From NCBI RefSeq assembly GCF_958450345.1, contig NC_088781.1:69513240-69577239 (forward strand): 64,000 bases of DNA, in the 5' to 3' direction. Below the pieces are notes generated by a model. It saw only the letters and a list, made by a program, of their open reading frames with translations. It was not told where the DNA came from and did not search any database. Position 1 is the stretch's first letter. Each line of letters begins with the position of its first letter. The position numbers and the translations under genes are program-made. The stretch comes from Calliphora vicina. Its lineage: Eukaryota > Arthropoda > Insecta > Diptera > Calliphoridae. This document shows, piece after piece, positions 47,695 through 60,621 of the stretch.

Positions 47695-49281
47695 TCAAAT
47701 ATCCATACTTTTATCCTCCTTATTTGTCACCTTTATTAGCTGCTTTTTTTTTGTCAATCCTTTCTTGGCGTTATTAGATTCAGCTACTGATTTCGCTGCT
47801 GGCTTCTTTTTTGGCTTTGGAAAGAAATCGCATTGAGTAGATGCAGAAAACTTTTTTAATTTGAGTCTTCCATCGACAAGCGGTATGAAAGCATGGTATT
47901 GAGCAGTGACATCGATTGTTACCGCAGCATCGAATCTGCTCTTTAGTGTTTTCAATGTTTCCTCATGATCCTCTTTGCTACTAAAAACTATTTTAGTTTC
48001 TTTACAATAATTCTTTGCCCAATGGAATAAAGCAGTCGCATCTAAGATGCGATCTTGATGAGAGCACTGGAGGCTATACTTCGCTGCATTTCTTTTGAGG
48101 TTTGCTCCAATACCATCACATGCTCCTTTACCATGAGCAGTAGGATGAAAATGCCACTCAGCTGGCATTCCAAAATCTTTTTCATGAGCTGTAAGATTTG
48201 CGAAGCTACTTTTGTTTTTAAAATGTTGACGAGCTCCGTCCGAAACGTAGTATACCTTTTCTACTGTAAATTTTGATTTTAGATAATTTAGTATTATCTT
48301 CTGGTACTCATAAACTGCAACGGTGTCATGTTTTAAATCGTCGGATATGATTGCCATACTTTTGTGTTCCAGGTTTTCTTCTTTCATGTAGTAAATAACT
48401 ACTGTGAATATAGTTGCTTGGTCGTTATTGAAGTGGAATGCTTGTATGGAATCCTGAAGAACATATTTGTAGTTCTCTGCGAAATCAAATGAAATAATGA
48501 ATTCACCAGACTTCAAATGTGTTTTCAAGTCCTTGAAGAATGACCACTGCTCTTTGATTAAAAAGTCATGGGTTCTCAAATTTAGCAATCCTCTACACAG
48601 TTCTTCCACAAAATCATCCACATTTAAAATTATGGTTTTCAGTGTGCATCTTTCAGTCTGAAGCCAAGATTCAAATTTTAACTCCTCAATACATTCTCGA
48701 TCAAAAGAGTTGATTAAATTTTCTTTGATGGATGTGGTTTCCGGGCAATTCGAACATTCACCTAAGTGGCAAGAAGTTGTAGCATTAGGCCACATATTCA
48801 ATTTAAGGCAATCGCGGTAATGGTGTAAATCTTCTGATGAATCATCTTTTAAGTAATTTAAGTTGATTTCCTTCAACATCAATTTAACATTTTCATGGTA
48901 AATACAAACACATACTGTGTGAGTTCCGCTGCTTCCTGCCAAAACGCAATGTTTTGGCCTCAGTTGTGTAAATTTTGTGAATCCAATTTTGACATCCTCG
49001 TATTCAGATTGAAATGTTGCGAATAATTCATTCAGGTTACAGAGAACCATTCTCTTCTGCATTTGAACTTTCTTGCCATCGATTCGTACAGACATCCAGT
49101 CTTTCATCCCTGGCATCAGGCGACTCATATCATCTCGCTGATAAAACTGAGTTATTAGAGATTTAGTATCGCACTCCAAAGTTTTTCCCTTCTTTTTGTT
49201 TGGGAGTGTGAGAATCCCATGCTCAGCAACCAATTGTTTAGCAATTCTTGCTTTTCGTTGAGACGTTCCAAACTCAGTCAT
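47695..49281 (-). CDS. Transposase-like protein, C-terminal 528 residues
   Basis: An open frame from ATG 49281 to the stop at 47695. After a helix-turn-helix-like start ('SQRKARIAKQLVAEHGIL') come 'FYQRDDMSRLMPGMKDWMSV', 'RIDGKKVQMQKR', and a Cys cluster 'CHLGECSNC' (about residue 170). Then 'ISFDFAENYKYVLQDSIQAF' (about residue 270), 'YYVSDGARQHFKNKSSF' (about 345), and 'PAEWHFHPTAHGKGACDGIG' (about 380). The tail is Lys-rich. Asp in DFAEN, Asp in SDGA and Asp or Glu in AEWHF/CDG are placed like the acidic triad of RNase H-fold transposases; that is inference. I recognise it as an animal family found in transposon settings but cannot name the superfamily. Homology continues upstream of this ATG ('LLTLAPRTWSSAK'), where one in-frame TAA (about 49340) interrupts, so the ATG is not the ancestral start. 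Confidence 0.75.
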   Translation of the reverse strand: MTEFGTSQRKARIAKQLVAEHGILTLPNKKKGKTLECDTKSLITQFYQRDDMSRLMPGMKDWMSVRIDGKKVQMQKRMVLCNLNELFATFQSEYEDVKIGFTKFTQLRPKHCVLAGSSGTHTVCVCIYHENVKLMLKEINLNYLKDDSSEDLHHYRDCLKLNMWPNATTSCHLGECSNCPETTSIKENLINSFDRECIEELKFESWLQTERCTLKTIILNVDDFVEELCRGLLNLRTHDFLIKEQWSFFKDLKTHLKSGEFIISFDFAENYKYVLQDSIQAFHFNNDQATIFTVVIYYMKEENLEHKSMAIISDDLKHDTVAVYEYQKIILNYLKSKFTVEKVYYVSDGARQHFKNKSSFANLTAHEKDFGMPAEWHFHPTAHGKGACDGIGANLKRNAAKYSLQCSHQDRILDATALFHWAKNYCKETKIVFSSKEDHEETLKTLKSRFDAAVTIDVTAQYHAFIPLVDGRLKLKKFSASTQCDFFPKPKKKPAAKSVAESNNAKKGLTKKKQLIKVTNKEDKSMDI

Positions 49282-49329
49282 TGTTTTTGCAGAACTCCAT
49301 GTTCTTGGAGCAAGCGTGAGAAGTTGAAT

Positions 49330-49529
49330 TCTTTAAGCTTCACTCTGTGACGTTTTGTATTTCTCTTTTATTTGTTCAAGAACTTCTACTGCATCCTTAT
49401 GGTATTGGTTTCGACATTCATTCGTTGAATTTGAAAAGTTAGAATAACCATCATCATCAACAGTTCTGTCTTCATTCTCGGAATTACTTTTGTCTTCATC
49501 TGGAATAACTTCAACGCAAGGCTCATTAC
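49330..49529 (-). pseudogene. Transposase middle segment between TAA and MITE A
   Basis: On the minus strand 49529-49340 reads an acidic linker ('CVEVIPDEDKSNSENEDRTV', 'DDDGYSNFSNSTNECR') and a helix 'HKDAVEVLEQIKEKYK', then TAA just before the conserved 'RIQLLTLAP'. Joined to the N-terminal piece at 50385-50599 it would be one frame, interrupted by MITE A. One nonsense codon plus one insertion inactivate the gene here. Confidence 0.7.
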
Positions 49530-50377
49530 CAGGGAAACCAAAATATGCAAATGCATGTTTTTTCTGGTGAGTCTAATGAGCACATGGATAAGATATTTAC
49601 ACGTTTCAGAACTATTTAAGAATTTTGGCATCGATTTGTTAGTGCATATTTTTGCATATTTTACCCTTAAATACATATTTTTGCATATATTTGTTTTAAG
49701 AGCATATTTATGTCATATTTTGCGTTTTTAGAGCATATTTTACTGTTTAGTAGCATATTTTGAGTTTATCAAAAACAAATATTGTCTTACTTATTTTTCG
49801 CTGTTGTGTTACTTCCTTTGTTTAAAATTCAAAATTGAAAAAACAGATGGCTTTTCACCAAAAAAAAAATTTAAAAAACAGAAATTTTTTTTTAAAATTT
49901 AAAATAACAATTCGAAAAATTTTTTTATCCAAAAAAAGAAAAAACTGAAAAAAATTTTTATTTTGAAGTATAATTAGGTGAAGGGTATATAAGATTCGGC
50001 ACAACCGAATATAGCTCTCTTACTTGTTTTAATATACAATAAGCACTATTTTAATAATAGCTCCATCTAAATATCAAATTTTAGTTCAAATTCAAACTTA
50101 ACCGTTCTAAGTGTTAAAGAAATATTGTCTTTTAAATTTGCTCCTGTAACATCAGTTGATGTCGAAAGAACATTTGTATGTTTAAAAATGTTTTCAGATC
50201 CAATAGACAACGATTTTTATTTGAAAATTTAAGTAAATTTTTTTTTGGTTAAAAATTATGTAAAAGTTTGTTTTTTTAAGAGCATATTTTTTAAATTTTA
50301 AGAGCATATTTTAAAGTTTTTACTGCATATTTAAAGCGCCTAAAACGCTTTTTTAGAGCATATTTTCGGTTTCCCTG
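49530..50377. mobile_element. MITE A: hAT-like, TSD CTCATTAC
   Basis: 848 bp with ends CAGGGAAACCAAAATATGC and GCATATTTTCGGTTTCCCTG. CTCATTAC on both sides (49522-49529, 50378-50385). Subterminal zones are packed with 'agcatatttt' and 'tgcatatttt' (well over ten copies). A hairpin 'ATTCGG-CACAA-CCGAAT' with 'ctcttacttgttt' lies near 49994-50028, a relic of the hairpin-ended repeat. Inserted in the transposase coding sequence. It becomes the outer end of the composite at 59574-62921. Confidence 0.93.
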
Positions 50378-50384
50378 CTCATTA

Positions 50385-50599
50385 CTATTCAAATTCGGTA
50401 ATTCGTTCAACTTTCCGAGCTCTTTCCTGCATGATCCACAAATTTTCAATCGTTTTGACAGCGTAGGGAATTTTTTTAATAAGCCGTCGGAAATATTTCG
50501 CATATCTGATGATCTGTGCTTCATTTTGTTAAAGGGATTAAAACAAAAAGACGAATAAATTTCATTTTCAACCTTAGCCTTTTTAGAAGTCGTAGACAT
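50385..50599 (-). CDS. Transposase N-terminal piece (cut by MITE A)
   Basis: Start ATG 50599; about 72 transposase codons up to the insertion, then the frame runs on into MITE A and stops at 50291. It contains 'SFCFNPFNKMKHRSSDMR' and a CxxC in 'LKICGSCRKELGKL'. These lie at the N terminus of this protein family and may bind zinc. The promoter side and the right TIR lie immediately upstream. An identical copy is at 61852-62160. Confidence 0.7.
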
Positions 50600-51179
50600 T
50601 TTGAATTTTGTAAGTATTTATGTAAATAACACACGTCTTAACTTTAACGCTGTTTCTAAAAAACTGATTTCCGTATGTCTTCAGAATGACAATAAATAGT
50701 TTTTTAAGATCATATAGGTAGTACGTTTTAATGAATGAGTCTAAAATCTTTTATTAGGGTCAAGAAGGGCTTACATACTAAAGTACCTAGTTTAACCAAA
50801 TGTTACAAATAATAATAAAAATAAACCACCATATAAATAACCTACCTGTCAACTTCTACCTCTCCACCCACTTCTTAAAGTCAAATGTCATAAAATAATA
50901 AATAAACTGGTACTTCGGAGAAGGGCCATAAAATATTTCCACTTGATTCCAAAAAATTGTTTCTGGGGCACCTGATATTTTAACAATGAAAATCACGTGC
51001 ACTGAAAACTACCTCTAGGATTGACTAAAAAAGCCGCAAGATACTAAACTCAGACAAATTTTGGGGGTGGAAAATTAATAGCGGTCGGCCTCATATTGCA
51101 CCCCTCCAGTGGCTATTATCGGTCAGTTGTTGTGGTTTTTATTTTTAAGGTTTTAGAAACACTTACACACAAATCAATT
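50600..51179 (-). promoter_or_regulatory. Transposase 5' flank
   Basis: About 580 bp between the transposase ATG and the inner repeat units of the right TIR. It should hold the promoter. No TATA box is assigned with confidence. Duplicated exactly in position at 61273-61851. Confidence 0.4.
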
Positions 51180-53081
51180 TAAAAACATTTGTCTTGAGTT
51201 ACAAAACATTTATTTTGATAGATATCCCACTCGCATCCCACTAAGCGACCAAAAAGGTTTTAAAGGAAAAGACCTAAGCTTTCTTTTCAGAAAAAAAATT
51301 AATAAAAAAGAGTCCATTTTGGTAAAAAAAAGTCAAAAAGGTTTTTGATTTTTCAAAAAAAAGTAAAAAATTGTATGTCTTGAGTTACAAAACATTTTTT
51401 TTATAGATATCCCACTCGCATCTCACTAAGCGACAAAAAGGGTGTTAAAGGAAAACACATAAGCTTTCTTCTGAGCAAAAAAAAAAAATTAAAAAATGGG
51501 TCCATTTTTTTAAAAAAAGTCAACAAAGTTTTTGATTTTGCAAAAAAATTCAAAAATTTTAAATCTTGAGTTACAAAATATTTTTTTTGATAGATATCCC
51601 ACTCGCATCCCACTAAGCGACCATATAGGTCGCTTAGGAAAAGACCTAAGCTTTCTTAAAAAAAAATAAAAAGGGCCCATTTTGAAAAAAAACGTCAAAA
51701 ATATTTTTGATTTAAAAAAAAAATCAAAAATATTTTATTAAATTTTTTTAATTTTTTTTTTCGAAAGATTGCATAAATAGATATCTAAACTATTTGGGAC
51801 ACATTTTGCTAAGAACAATAGGTAATAAGCAGGGAAACCAAAATATGCAAATGCATGTTTTTTCTGGTGAGTCTAATGAGCACATGGATAAGATATTTAC
51901 ACGTTTGAGAACTATTTAAGAATTTTGGCATCGATTTGTTAGTGCATATTTTTGCATATTTTACCCTTAAATGCATATTTTTGCATATATTTGTTTTAAG
52001 AGCATATTTATGTCATATTTTTGCGTTTTTAGAGCATATTTTACTGTTTAATAGCATATTTTGACTTTATCAAAAACAAATTTTGTCTTACTTATTTTTC
52101 GCTGTTGTGTTACAGGTTTTTACTTCCTTTGTTTAAAATTCAAAATTGAAAAATAGATGGCTTTTCACCAAAAAAAAAATTTAAAAAACAAAATTTTTTT
52201 TTTTATATTTAAAAAAAAAACAATTCGAACATTTTTTTTTTCCAAAAAATTAAATAACTGAAATAAAAATTTTTTTTGTTCACCTATTTAAATTTTTTAT
52301 TTTGAAGTATAATTTGGTGAAAGGTAGTATATAAGATTCGGCACAGCCGAATATAGCTCTCTTACTTGTTTTAAAATAAAATAAGCACTATTTTAATAAT
52401 AGCGCCATCTAAATATCAAATTTTAGTTCTAATTCAAACTAATCCATTCTAAGTGTTAAAGAAATATTGTCTTTTAAATTTGCTCCTTAACATCAGTTGA
52501 TGTCGAAAGAAAATGTTCTATGTATAAAAATGTTTTCAGATCCAATAGACAACGATTTTTATTTGAAAATTTAAGTCAATATTTTGTAATTTATTGCAAT
52601 AATAACCTTAATTGAAGAAGTGACTTTATATTTATATGAAATATCATCAAAAAATACCTCTCGAGGCATTTTCATAGCTTAAGTACCTATAGTTTTTATG
52701 TTGTATTTTTTTGTTATACTTGTTTTAGTTCATGTTATTTTTTTTATTAAAAAATTATGTTAAAGTTTGTTTTTTTAAGAGCATATTTTTTAAATTTTAA
52801 GAGCATATTTTAAAGTTTTTACTGCATATTTAAAGCGCTTAAAACGCTTTTTTTAGAGCATATTTCTGGTTTCCCTGGTAATAAGTTATATGGATAAAAA
52901 AAACACCTGTTTGGCCAAAATGTCAAATTTTGACCTCCTATAACTCAGAGAGTTCTTGACCGATCTTGTTGAAAAATGGTGTCCGAATTACTATACAATA
53001 GAACTGACATTGGTGCAAATTTCATCGCGATCGGAAGACATCGATTTCAAAAGTTGGTTCACTTGACGTGAAATGCCCCAT
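51180..53081. repeat. Right terminal inverted repeat of large transposon (split by MITE B)
   Basis: Three 185-bp units (around 51220, 51410 and 51600), then the unique distal part 51760-51829 and 52878-53081, separated by MITE B. Confidence 0.8.
51830..52877. mobile_element. MITE B: hAT-like, TSD GTAATAAG
   Basis: 1048 bp, same family and orientation as MITE A but with about 200 bp more sequence ('ttgcaataataaccttaatt', 'cctctcgaggcattttcata'). Ends CAGGGAAACCAAAATATGC and TTTCTGGTTTCCCTG. GTAATAAG on both sides (51822-51829, 52878-52885). Contains the same hairpin relic near 52336-52352. It is the other partner in the composite. Confidence 0.93.
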
Positions 53082-53141
53082 ATATATAATATTAAGAGAT
53101 GACAACAGATCATGTATTAAGAGAAGAAAGTGTGTACTCAG

Positions 53142-54673
53142 CAGTGTTGCCAGCAAGACAATTATAAACTACACATGCCTCATGCCTAAATTACACATAC
53201 GAGAAAAAATTACACATGTAAATAAATTTTCGTGATTTCAATAGGAGAAATTGTCTAAAATTGTCATGAATATAAAAGGTTTGTCACAGTCGACTCTGGG
53301 ATGTTTGGACCAAATACGATCACTTTATTGTCAATGGACAATTTTCACTTGTGGTGATTTTAATTTATCCAGGAATTGGATATATTGCATTTTTTAGTGA
53401 ACTTTTCTAATTTAATGAATTCTTGAGATCAGTCAAATATTCCAATCCCAAATACGCCTTTAACAATTATTAATCAATGTCCTTTGGAAATTGTTACATT
53501 TCTATTAAAAATTTAACAATATTTAGCGCACTGTTTGCTTTCGAATTTTAATTTATTCCTAATTTATATTAAGTGCTTTGAAAACAGTTTTGTTTTCAGT
53601 TTCAAAGATAAATATTTTTTACTATTTGTTTAAAAATTATAGCTCTGATCATTTTCCTTCCCAGTAAATAATTTACCATAAAATCTTGTAACGTTTATAT
53701 TTTTAAAATTTGTAGTTATAAATTTGAAATTAAGCTTCCAAAATAGTAAGTCAATTTTAATGTTTATTATTTAAAACACAAGCCAGAAACCAGACAGACA
53801 ATAGCATAAACTCAAAACAGTTCTTACGGGTATAAAAAATAACAGGAAACAATTTGTAAATAAATTTTTCTCACACAAATTCCTACGTTCTTGTTATTTT
53901 CTCTTAAGATTGGCTAACGTTACCCCTAAATAACTGCAATTACAGTTACCGATATAATAGTTAGATTTTGGTTATTACAAATTGTTATTGGAAAAACGTT
54001 AATTTTCAAGATAACGAAAATTAACGTTTTTCCAATAACAATTTTTAATAACTTGTAAAAATGTACAGTTATAATACTATTTTATATTTTGTTCATGTTG
54101 AAATTAAAAGTCTTATATGTATATAAACTAAAATTTAGTTTCTATTACCAATATTACGCAAACAAAACTATCTGGAAAACCAAACATAGCAATCTCCAAA
54201 TTACTTATCGTATTTTTCTGCAAACCTTAATGTTAATTTAGTTCAAACTTGATTCATATCTTCATCTTATATATAAATAGGCCACACGTTTTTTTGTGGT
54301 ACACTTTTAAGTATGTTATTGTCCACCAATATTAATAAAACATATTGTTTTCGAATTTCGGCCACCGGGAGAGTACATATAATTCCATTATACTGAGTAA
54401 CAAGCGAGTACAATATAATAAATATGAATATATTTAGAGATACTGGATTTGTATTTATTTGAAATCTGAACTATCCATAATTCATTCATTCAATTAAAAT
54501 CCAAAATATAGATAAAAGACATACATTGACAATATATTTTGGATATAATTGGAATTTAAAATTACACATGAATTACACATTCACTCAATTACACATGGGC
54601 TACACATCCAAGTTAAAATTACACACAATATGTGTAATAATACACTGTAATTACACATGAAGTGGCAACAATG
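53142..54673. mobile_element. hAT-like element, TSD GTACTCAG
   Basis: Ends CAGTGTTGCCA and (reverse complement of the right end) CATTGTTGCCA, with GTACTCAG on both sides (53134-53141, 54674-54681). Subterminal 'attacacatg' motifs cluster at both ends (about ten copies). A palindrome with 37-bp arms ('gttattggaaaaacgttaat') lies at 53961-54053. No transposase frame. It is in the BEL leader. Confidence 0.9.
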
Positions 54674-54681
54674 GTACTCAG

Positions 54682-55578
54682 CAAATGAAAGCGTAATGAA
54701 AGGATTGGAAATTCTCTCATAAAAGCTTAGTTTTATATTTTAAGAGTGTTTTTCTTCTCTTTTTTTTAAATAAAGGAAAATAACCCGAAGGGAATAATAA
54801 AATATAAGAGTCAGGAACTAATTAATGTATCAAATAGTGGTGGAAAATGAAATGCATGGAATGCATTCAAGAGTAATGAATAAAGAAAAAATTATTAATG
54901 CGGAATCAGACAAATTAAGTCACGGTTAAGTAATAAGAGTATATTGGAACACTCAAGAGTAAGAAATTTTGAAAGGGAGCTGAAAAAAAGGGGCAGAATA
55001 TTTTCAACATACATACATTCATATATTTAAGAGTACCTGAAATAGCGCGAAATAAAAATGGAAGGGACAAAAAAATGAAGGTCACAAAATATGTATAATT
55101 ATTACGAAATATAAAAATTTAAATCTTTACCAGAAAATATGATAATAATTAAATCGGATGAAAACCTCCACAATTTGCCACTTGGATATGCCACTTATAT
55201 AAATTCTCTTTTTTGGATGTTGTACATTCTTTCATTGATTTTCTTTTCTTTATTCTTAGTTATTTTCTTTCGGAAATTTTATCTATATTTCTATTACCGC
55301 ACTTATCGTTATTTTAATTTTTTAATTTATATTAAATTCCTTTTTTTATTTTTCAAAACTACACAGAAAACTTGTCTTATGGAACGTCATAAATGCACTT
55401 TGAAGACTGATCTATACCACAAACAAATAACAAAACGTACCTTTTTTATTATGTAGAGTTATAAAATAACTGGAATGAATATGTGTGTATATATGTCTTC
55501 TTGTGTATATCCAAAGATTAATCCAATGTTGAAATCTCTGAGAATTCTTTACTTCCAATCCGGATCGACTGGACCAAA
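54682..55578 (-). other. BEL leader, LTR-proximal part
   Basis: Untranslated leader next to the 5' LTR, with the primer-binding site at its right edge. The plus-strand hydrophobic frame 55139-55456 is antisense to the element, A+T-driven and not called. Confidence 0.55.
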
Positions 55579-56015
55579 TGTTGATTTGAAAAGCTTCTTT
55601 CAGGAATCTGGTTGGAATTATAATTATTCTCGGAGCCGATAAACAAAATAAATAAGCTTATTTATTTTGCTCATGAAATAAACCCAATAGGAAATCAAAA
55701 GAAAAAATGAAACAAAGAAAAAGTAAGATTTTAGGACTTCTGAGGATAATTTATTGGATTCTTTTCAATAAGGTTTACCTTTACCTTTCTGTAGGAATGA
55801 TGTTAGAACAAGGGAGTAAAATATCTTAAGTTTAAAACGGAAACCACATTTTGGACATGTTGACCAGGTTGACAGATGCTTTTGGGCATTATTAGTGAAA
55901 GAGATGGCATGTTTTTCGTAACTTTCAGCCTTTATATAGATTGAAACAAAGGGGTAAAACTTTGCTCATCTCTTATATTAAGGCTAAAAGAATGATTAAG
56001 CTTTTGGCATTAACA
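55579..56015 (-). repeat. BEL/Pao 5' LTR
   Basis: 437 bp, about 98% identical by eye to 38611-39048. Confidence 0.93.
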
Positions 56016-56303
56016 AACATGATAACGTGTTTCTTAATATTTTACTTTTCCATAATATATTAAATATTGTTTTCTTTAAAAAATAACTAATTATTTTATT
56101 AAAAACTCGTGTGACTTACATAAAAACTGCAAAGTTTTCATTAAAGCTAATTTTTATTTTTGTTCAAATAGTGCTATCTGCTTATTTCACTGCAATAATC
56201 GATGAAACTTCAAGTTGTATTAACTGCTATCTAACATATAAGCGCGAATATCAGGAATTAATAAAAACTTAAATAACATTGTAAAATAAACTTTAGTTAT
56301 TAC

Positions 56304-57915
56304 TAGGGTATTCAATTAATCGGGTTTCTGATTTAATCGGTTAATCGAGCAAATAATTAATCGAGGCTTAGATTTATTCGGTTAATAATCGGTTAATTTA
56401 AAATTATTCGATTAACCGAATAATTTCTATTTTCATTTTAAATTGAAAATACAACAACGAATTTTGTGTACAAAAACATAAAAAACAGCAAATAAGGTAT
56501 TTGAGATAATTTTTGTAAACTTATCGACTATTTGCTGCAACAACGTCATAACTCAAAATCCGTATTATATGAACTGAATAATACAAAATATGCGCTGTTC
56601 TATAATAGTTTCATCAGTTTTCAAAAAAGTCAATTTTCTTTTGTGTGAGAGTGTTTTTTTGTTGTAAACATCAAAATTAAAATTCATGTTTTCTCGTATA
56701 TTTGATAAGTAAAAATTTGGGTTATTTTCTGAAATCGCATGATTTGTTGAAAATTTATTTAAGAAATAGTAAAATGTCACAAAATATTCAAAAGACGAAA
56801 CGACTTTTTTTAATTATAACGTTCTTGCAGCAAATGAGCGATGTGTGAGTTTTTTTATATAATTTAAATGATTTTTTTCTTTAGATTTAATAAAACTTTT
56901 CTTGGAAAAAAACTCTCTCGCTGATTGTACAGTGATGGCCACCAATTTAAGACAAATACTTGAATTTTTTTCATCAACTGAATTTTACGTGCGATAGAGC
57001 CAAAATAAAAGGACCTCTAAGGGTATGAAATTTATTATTAATGTTTCTAGTTTCTGAAAAATGTTTGGAAAAATCGGTAAAACATATATGGACAAAGATA
57101 TGTGGAAATACGTTGACCCACCTCAGCGAACATCCGCTGTTAATAACATGATATGACCGAAACTAATGGAACTAAAAATACGAAATTTGGTCCGAATATT
57201 TTATAATAACAAAAATATAATGATATAAATGTGAGAAAATATGTCTATTTTAAAAAAAATTGTTTTCGTTAAGTTGCAGAAAAATTTTATGTGTTCGTGG
57301 TGAATATGTATGAATTGACACAGTAGAATAAAACACACTTGTGTCTTAAAACAGTCCTCATGCATACACATTTGTAAAAATATTTGAAAAAATATTTGAC
57401 AATCACGTGGAATTTAGCAAACAATTATTGTCTTAAATTCCTGGCCACCACTGTATATGTTGGAGAAATCAAAAGCATGATAAATATAATTCCTTTTTGG
57501 ATTGTTTTAGATTTTGATTAATTTTTTTGAAATGAGTCCTTTATCATAATTAAACGAAGTTATGATAAAGGACTCATTTCAAAAAAAAAGTTTCGTCTAT
57601 ACATGTAAATACAAACAAAGTTTGAAATACATGTAAATTAAATATGTCAGTTGTTAACATACTCACTAATCATGTATATTGGATGTTCAAAAAATATCAA
57701 ATTTTAATTTGAAATTTGTATTTGAATTGAAACGGAAAAATAAATACAAAAAAATGTTTAAAGTGTAAAAAAAGGAATTTCGGTTAATCGGTTAATCGGA
57801 ACAAATTAATCGGTTTATTTGTTATTTGAAAATCGGCAATTTCAAATTATTCGAACAGTTTACCGTCTAAAATTAATCGGTTAACCGATTAACGGTTAAT
57901 CGATTGAATACCCTA
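56304..57915. mobile_element. hAT-like element, TSD GTTATTAC
   Basis: Ends TAGGGTATTCAAT and ATTGAATACCCTA with GTTATTAC on both sides (56296-56303, 57916-57923). Subterminal 'taatcggttaat' motifs cluster at both ends. It contains the mariner-type MITE 56930-57453. No transposase. Confidence 0.9.
56930..57453. mobile_element. Tc1/mariner-type MITE, intact copy
   Basis: 524 bp; CAGTGATGGCCACCAATTTA and the inverse, TA on both sides. It provides the unoccupied version ('cttaaaacagtcctcatgca', about 57344) of the site hit twice in the copy at 33118-35064. Confidence 0.92.
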
Positions 57916-57929
57916 GTTATTACTCTTAG

Positions 57930-58490
57930 ATGTTGATTTTGCTAATAGCACAATTTGAATATAAACCCTGGATATATTATCTTGAAATAGAGCTTAATAA
58001 TAATAGCGGAGTTCACTATTAAGTGATAAAGTTATAGAATCATTGCAAATACAAAAATTTACAGTAATCCAATAACAAAATACACACAAAAACCTATACA
58101 ATTTTGCATTTGCAATTATGCAAGACCATTCGCACTTAATAGTGAACTCCACTAATAAAAAAAAATCACCGTAGCCTTTTTAATCATAAACCAAATTTAC
58201 ACAAAAAATACACTTCTCTTTGAAATCTGAATGCATTCTGAATCCTGTGTAAAACTATACATATTTGCGTTAATCTTTCAACAACTGACTCATAAGCGTA
58301 GCTAGACTATTATTCTGGGGTGGGCAAGTACACCCCCTTGCCAAAAAGAAAGTCACACTTTTCTCTTCAGCAATGTTATATATTGTTAAAATTTCACAAT
58401 CTATGCAAAGTATATATTTAAACAAAGCAAATCAGAGCTAAAAACAAAACATGAATTAAAGTTATCTATGGTATTGAGAAGTTCATTAAA
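57930..58490. other. A+T-rich spacer
   Basis: Nothing supported. A loose inverted pair 'gagttcactattaagtg' (58011) and 'cacttaatagtgaactcc' (58133) suggests a 140-bp MITE remnant. Confidence 0.4.
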
Positions 58491-59573
58491 CGATCAGGGG
58501 CCTATTTCACTAAACTACAATTCTACAAGTTACAATTACAAGTCTAATTCTTACAAGTGCTTGTGAATTGTGTTTCATTAAAATTTTCACAACACTTGTA
58601 GCTTTTTGCACTTGTAAACTACTATTTCTACAATTACATGTTCTTCTACATAGTATATATTGTGATATTTATTTTACAATTCTTATTTATTATTACTCAA
58701 AATGCTAAAATATCCTATAAAAACGCAATATAACATGTTTCAATAATATTACTTATTTTTTAGACCCAATTAGGGTTTTTATCCCGGGAATTTTTCCAAT
58801 TTTTCACTACCCGGTTCCTGGGATATTTAGTCGGGATTCCCGGGAATTAAAAACTGACGAAACTAAAAAGAAAACAAGTTAGAAAGTGAAAAGTTTTTGT
58901 TCTACAGTTTTTCGTTTATATCTCGGCAATCTCGGCAATCTCTCGCTTATTATTATTTATTTGGGGTTTTTCGAATGAACATTTAAAAAAGCATATGGAA
59001 AACTGCACGATCTAGAAATAAAGGTGAATAAAATGCCAAGATTGACCGGTGCGCATTATTCCACAAAACACTATTTGGTATTTTTAAGTATAGAATTGAT
59101 TTTGGCTATTTTGGTAACATGACAGCTTTATAATGAGTGTGTTTTGCATATGTTGTATTGTAAAAATTCACCTTTGAATCCAATAATTTGGACATTTTCT
59201 AGATCAACATAAATTTTTTCATTTCATTCTTTTTACTAAAAGGATTAAGAAATTGTTTTTCAATTCATTTTGAAAATGATTAAAAGCTAAATAAAACTGA
59301 ATGAAAAAAAATCATTTTAACTTAAAATTTTTAGTATATTTGAATCAACAAAAATTTAATCATTCAAAGTTTGAATAAATTCTGTTATTAATTAACTTCA
59401 AAATTAATTAAATTTAAATGAAGCTTTTAAAGCTTAAAGCTAAAAATAATTAGAAATTGGGATTGCATTTATGAAATGAAAGGCTGACATTTTTTAATTA
59501 CGGATTAAGATTTTAGTGAACTAAGCTCAAGTTGCATTAATTAATATGAAGCTCTATATATAATGATTATAAC

Positions 59574-60621
59574 CAGGGAAACCAGAAATATGCTCTAAAA
59601 AAAGCGTTTTAAGCGCTTTAAATATGCAGTAAAAACTTTAAAATATGCTCTTAAAATTTAAAAAATATGCTCTTAAAAAAACAAACTTTAACATAATTTT
59701 TGAATAAAAAAAATAACATGAACTAAAACAAGTATAACAAAAAAATACAACATAAAAACTATAGGTACTTAAGCTATGAAAATGCCTCGAGAGGTATTTT
59801 TTGATGATATTTCATATAAATATAAAGTCACTTCTTCAATTAAGGTTATTATTGCAATAAATTACAAAATATTGACTTAAATTTTCAAATAAAAATCGTT
59901 GTCTATTGGATCTGAAAACATTTTTATACATAGAACATTTTCTTTCGACATCAACTGATGTTAAGGAGCAAATTTAAAAGACAATATTTCTTTAACACTT
60001 AGAATGGATTAGTTTGAATTAGAACTAAAATTTAATATTTAGATGGCGCTATTATTAAAATAGTGCTTATTTTATTTTAAAACAAGTAAGAGAGCTATAT
60101 TCGGCTGTGCCGAATCTTATATACTACCTTTCACCAAATTATACTTCAAAATAAAAAATTTAAATAGGTGAACAAAAAAAATTTTTATTTCAGTTATTTA
60201 ATTTTTTGGAAAAAAAAAATGTTCGAATTGTTTTTTTTTTAAATTTAAAAAAAAAAATTTTGTTTTTTAAATTTTTTTTTTGGTGAAAAGCCATCTATTT
60301 TTCAATTTTGAATTTTAAACAAAGGAAGTAAAAACCTGTAACACAACAGCGAAAAATAAGTAAGACAAAATTTGTTTTTGATAAAGTCAAAATATGCTAT
60401 TAAACAGTAAAATATGCTCTAAAAACGCAAAAATATGACATAAATATGCTCTTAAAACAAATATATGCAAAAATATGCATTTAAGGGTAAAATATGCAAA
60501 AATATGCACTAACAAATCGATGCCAAAATTCTTAAATAGTTCTCAAACGTGTAAATATCTTATCCATGTGCTCATTAGACTCACCAGAAAAAACATGCAT
60601 TTGCATATTTTGGTTTCCCTG
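59574..60621. mobile_element. MITE B copy (left arm of composite)
   Basis: 1048 bp, reverse complement of 51830-52877, including the hairpin relic at about 60099-60115. Confidence 0.92.

Noticed and set aside
55139..55456. 105-codon plus-strand hydrophobic frame
   Set aside because: Antisense to the BEL leader, Phe/Tyr/Ile-rich from A+T bias, no start context or homology.
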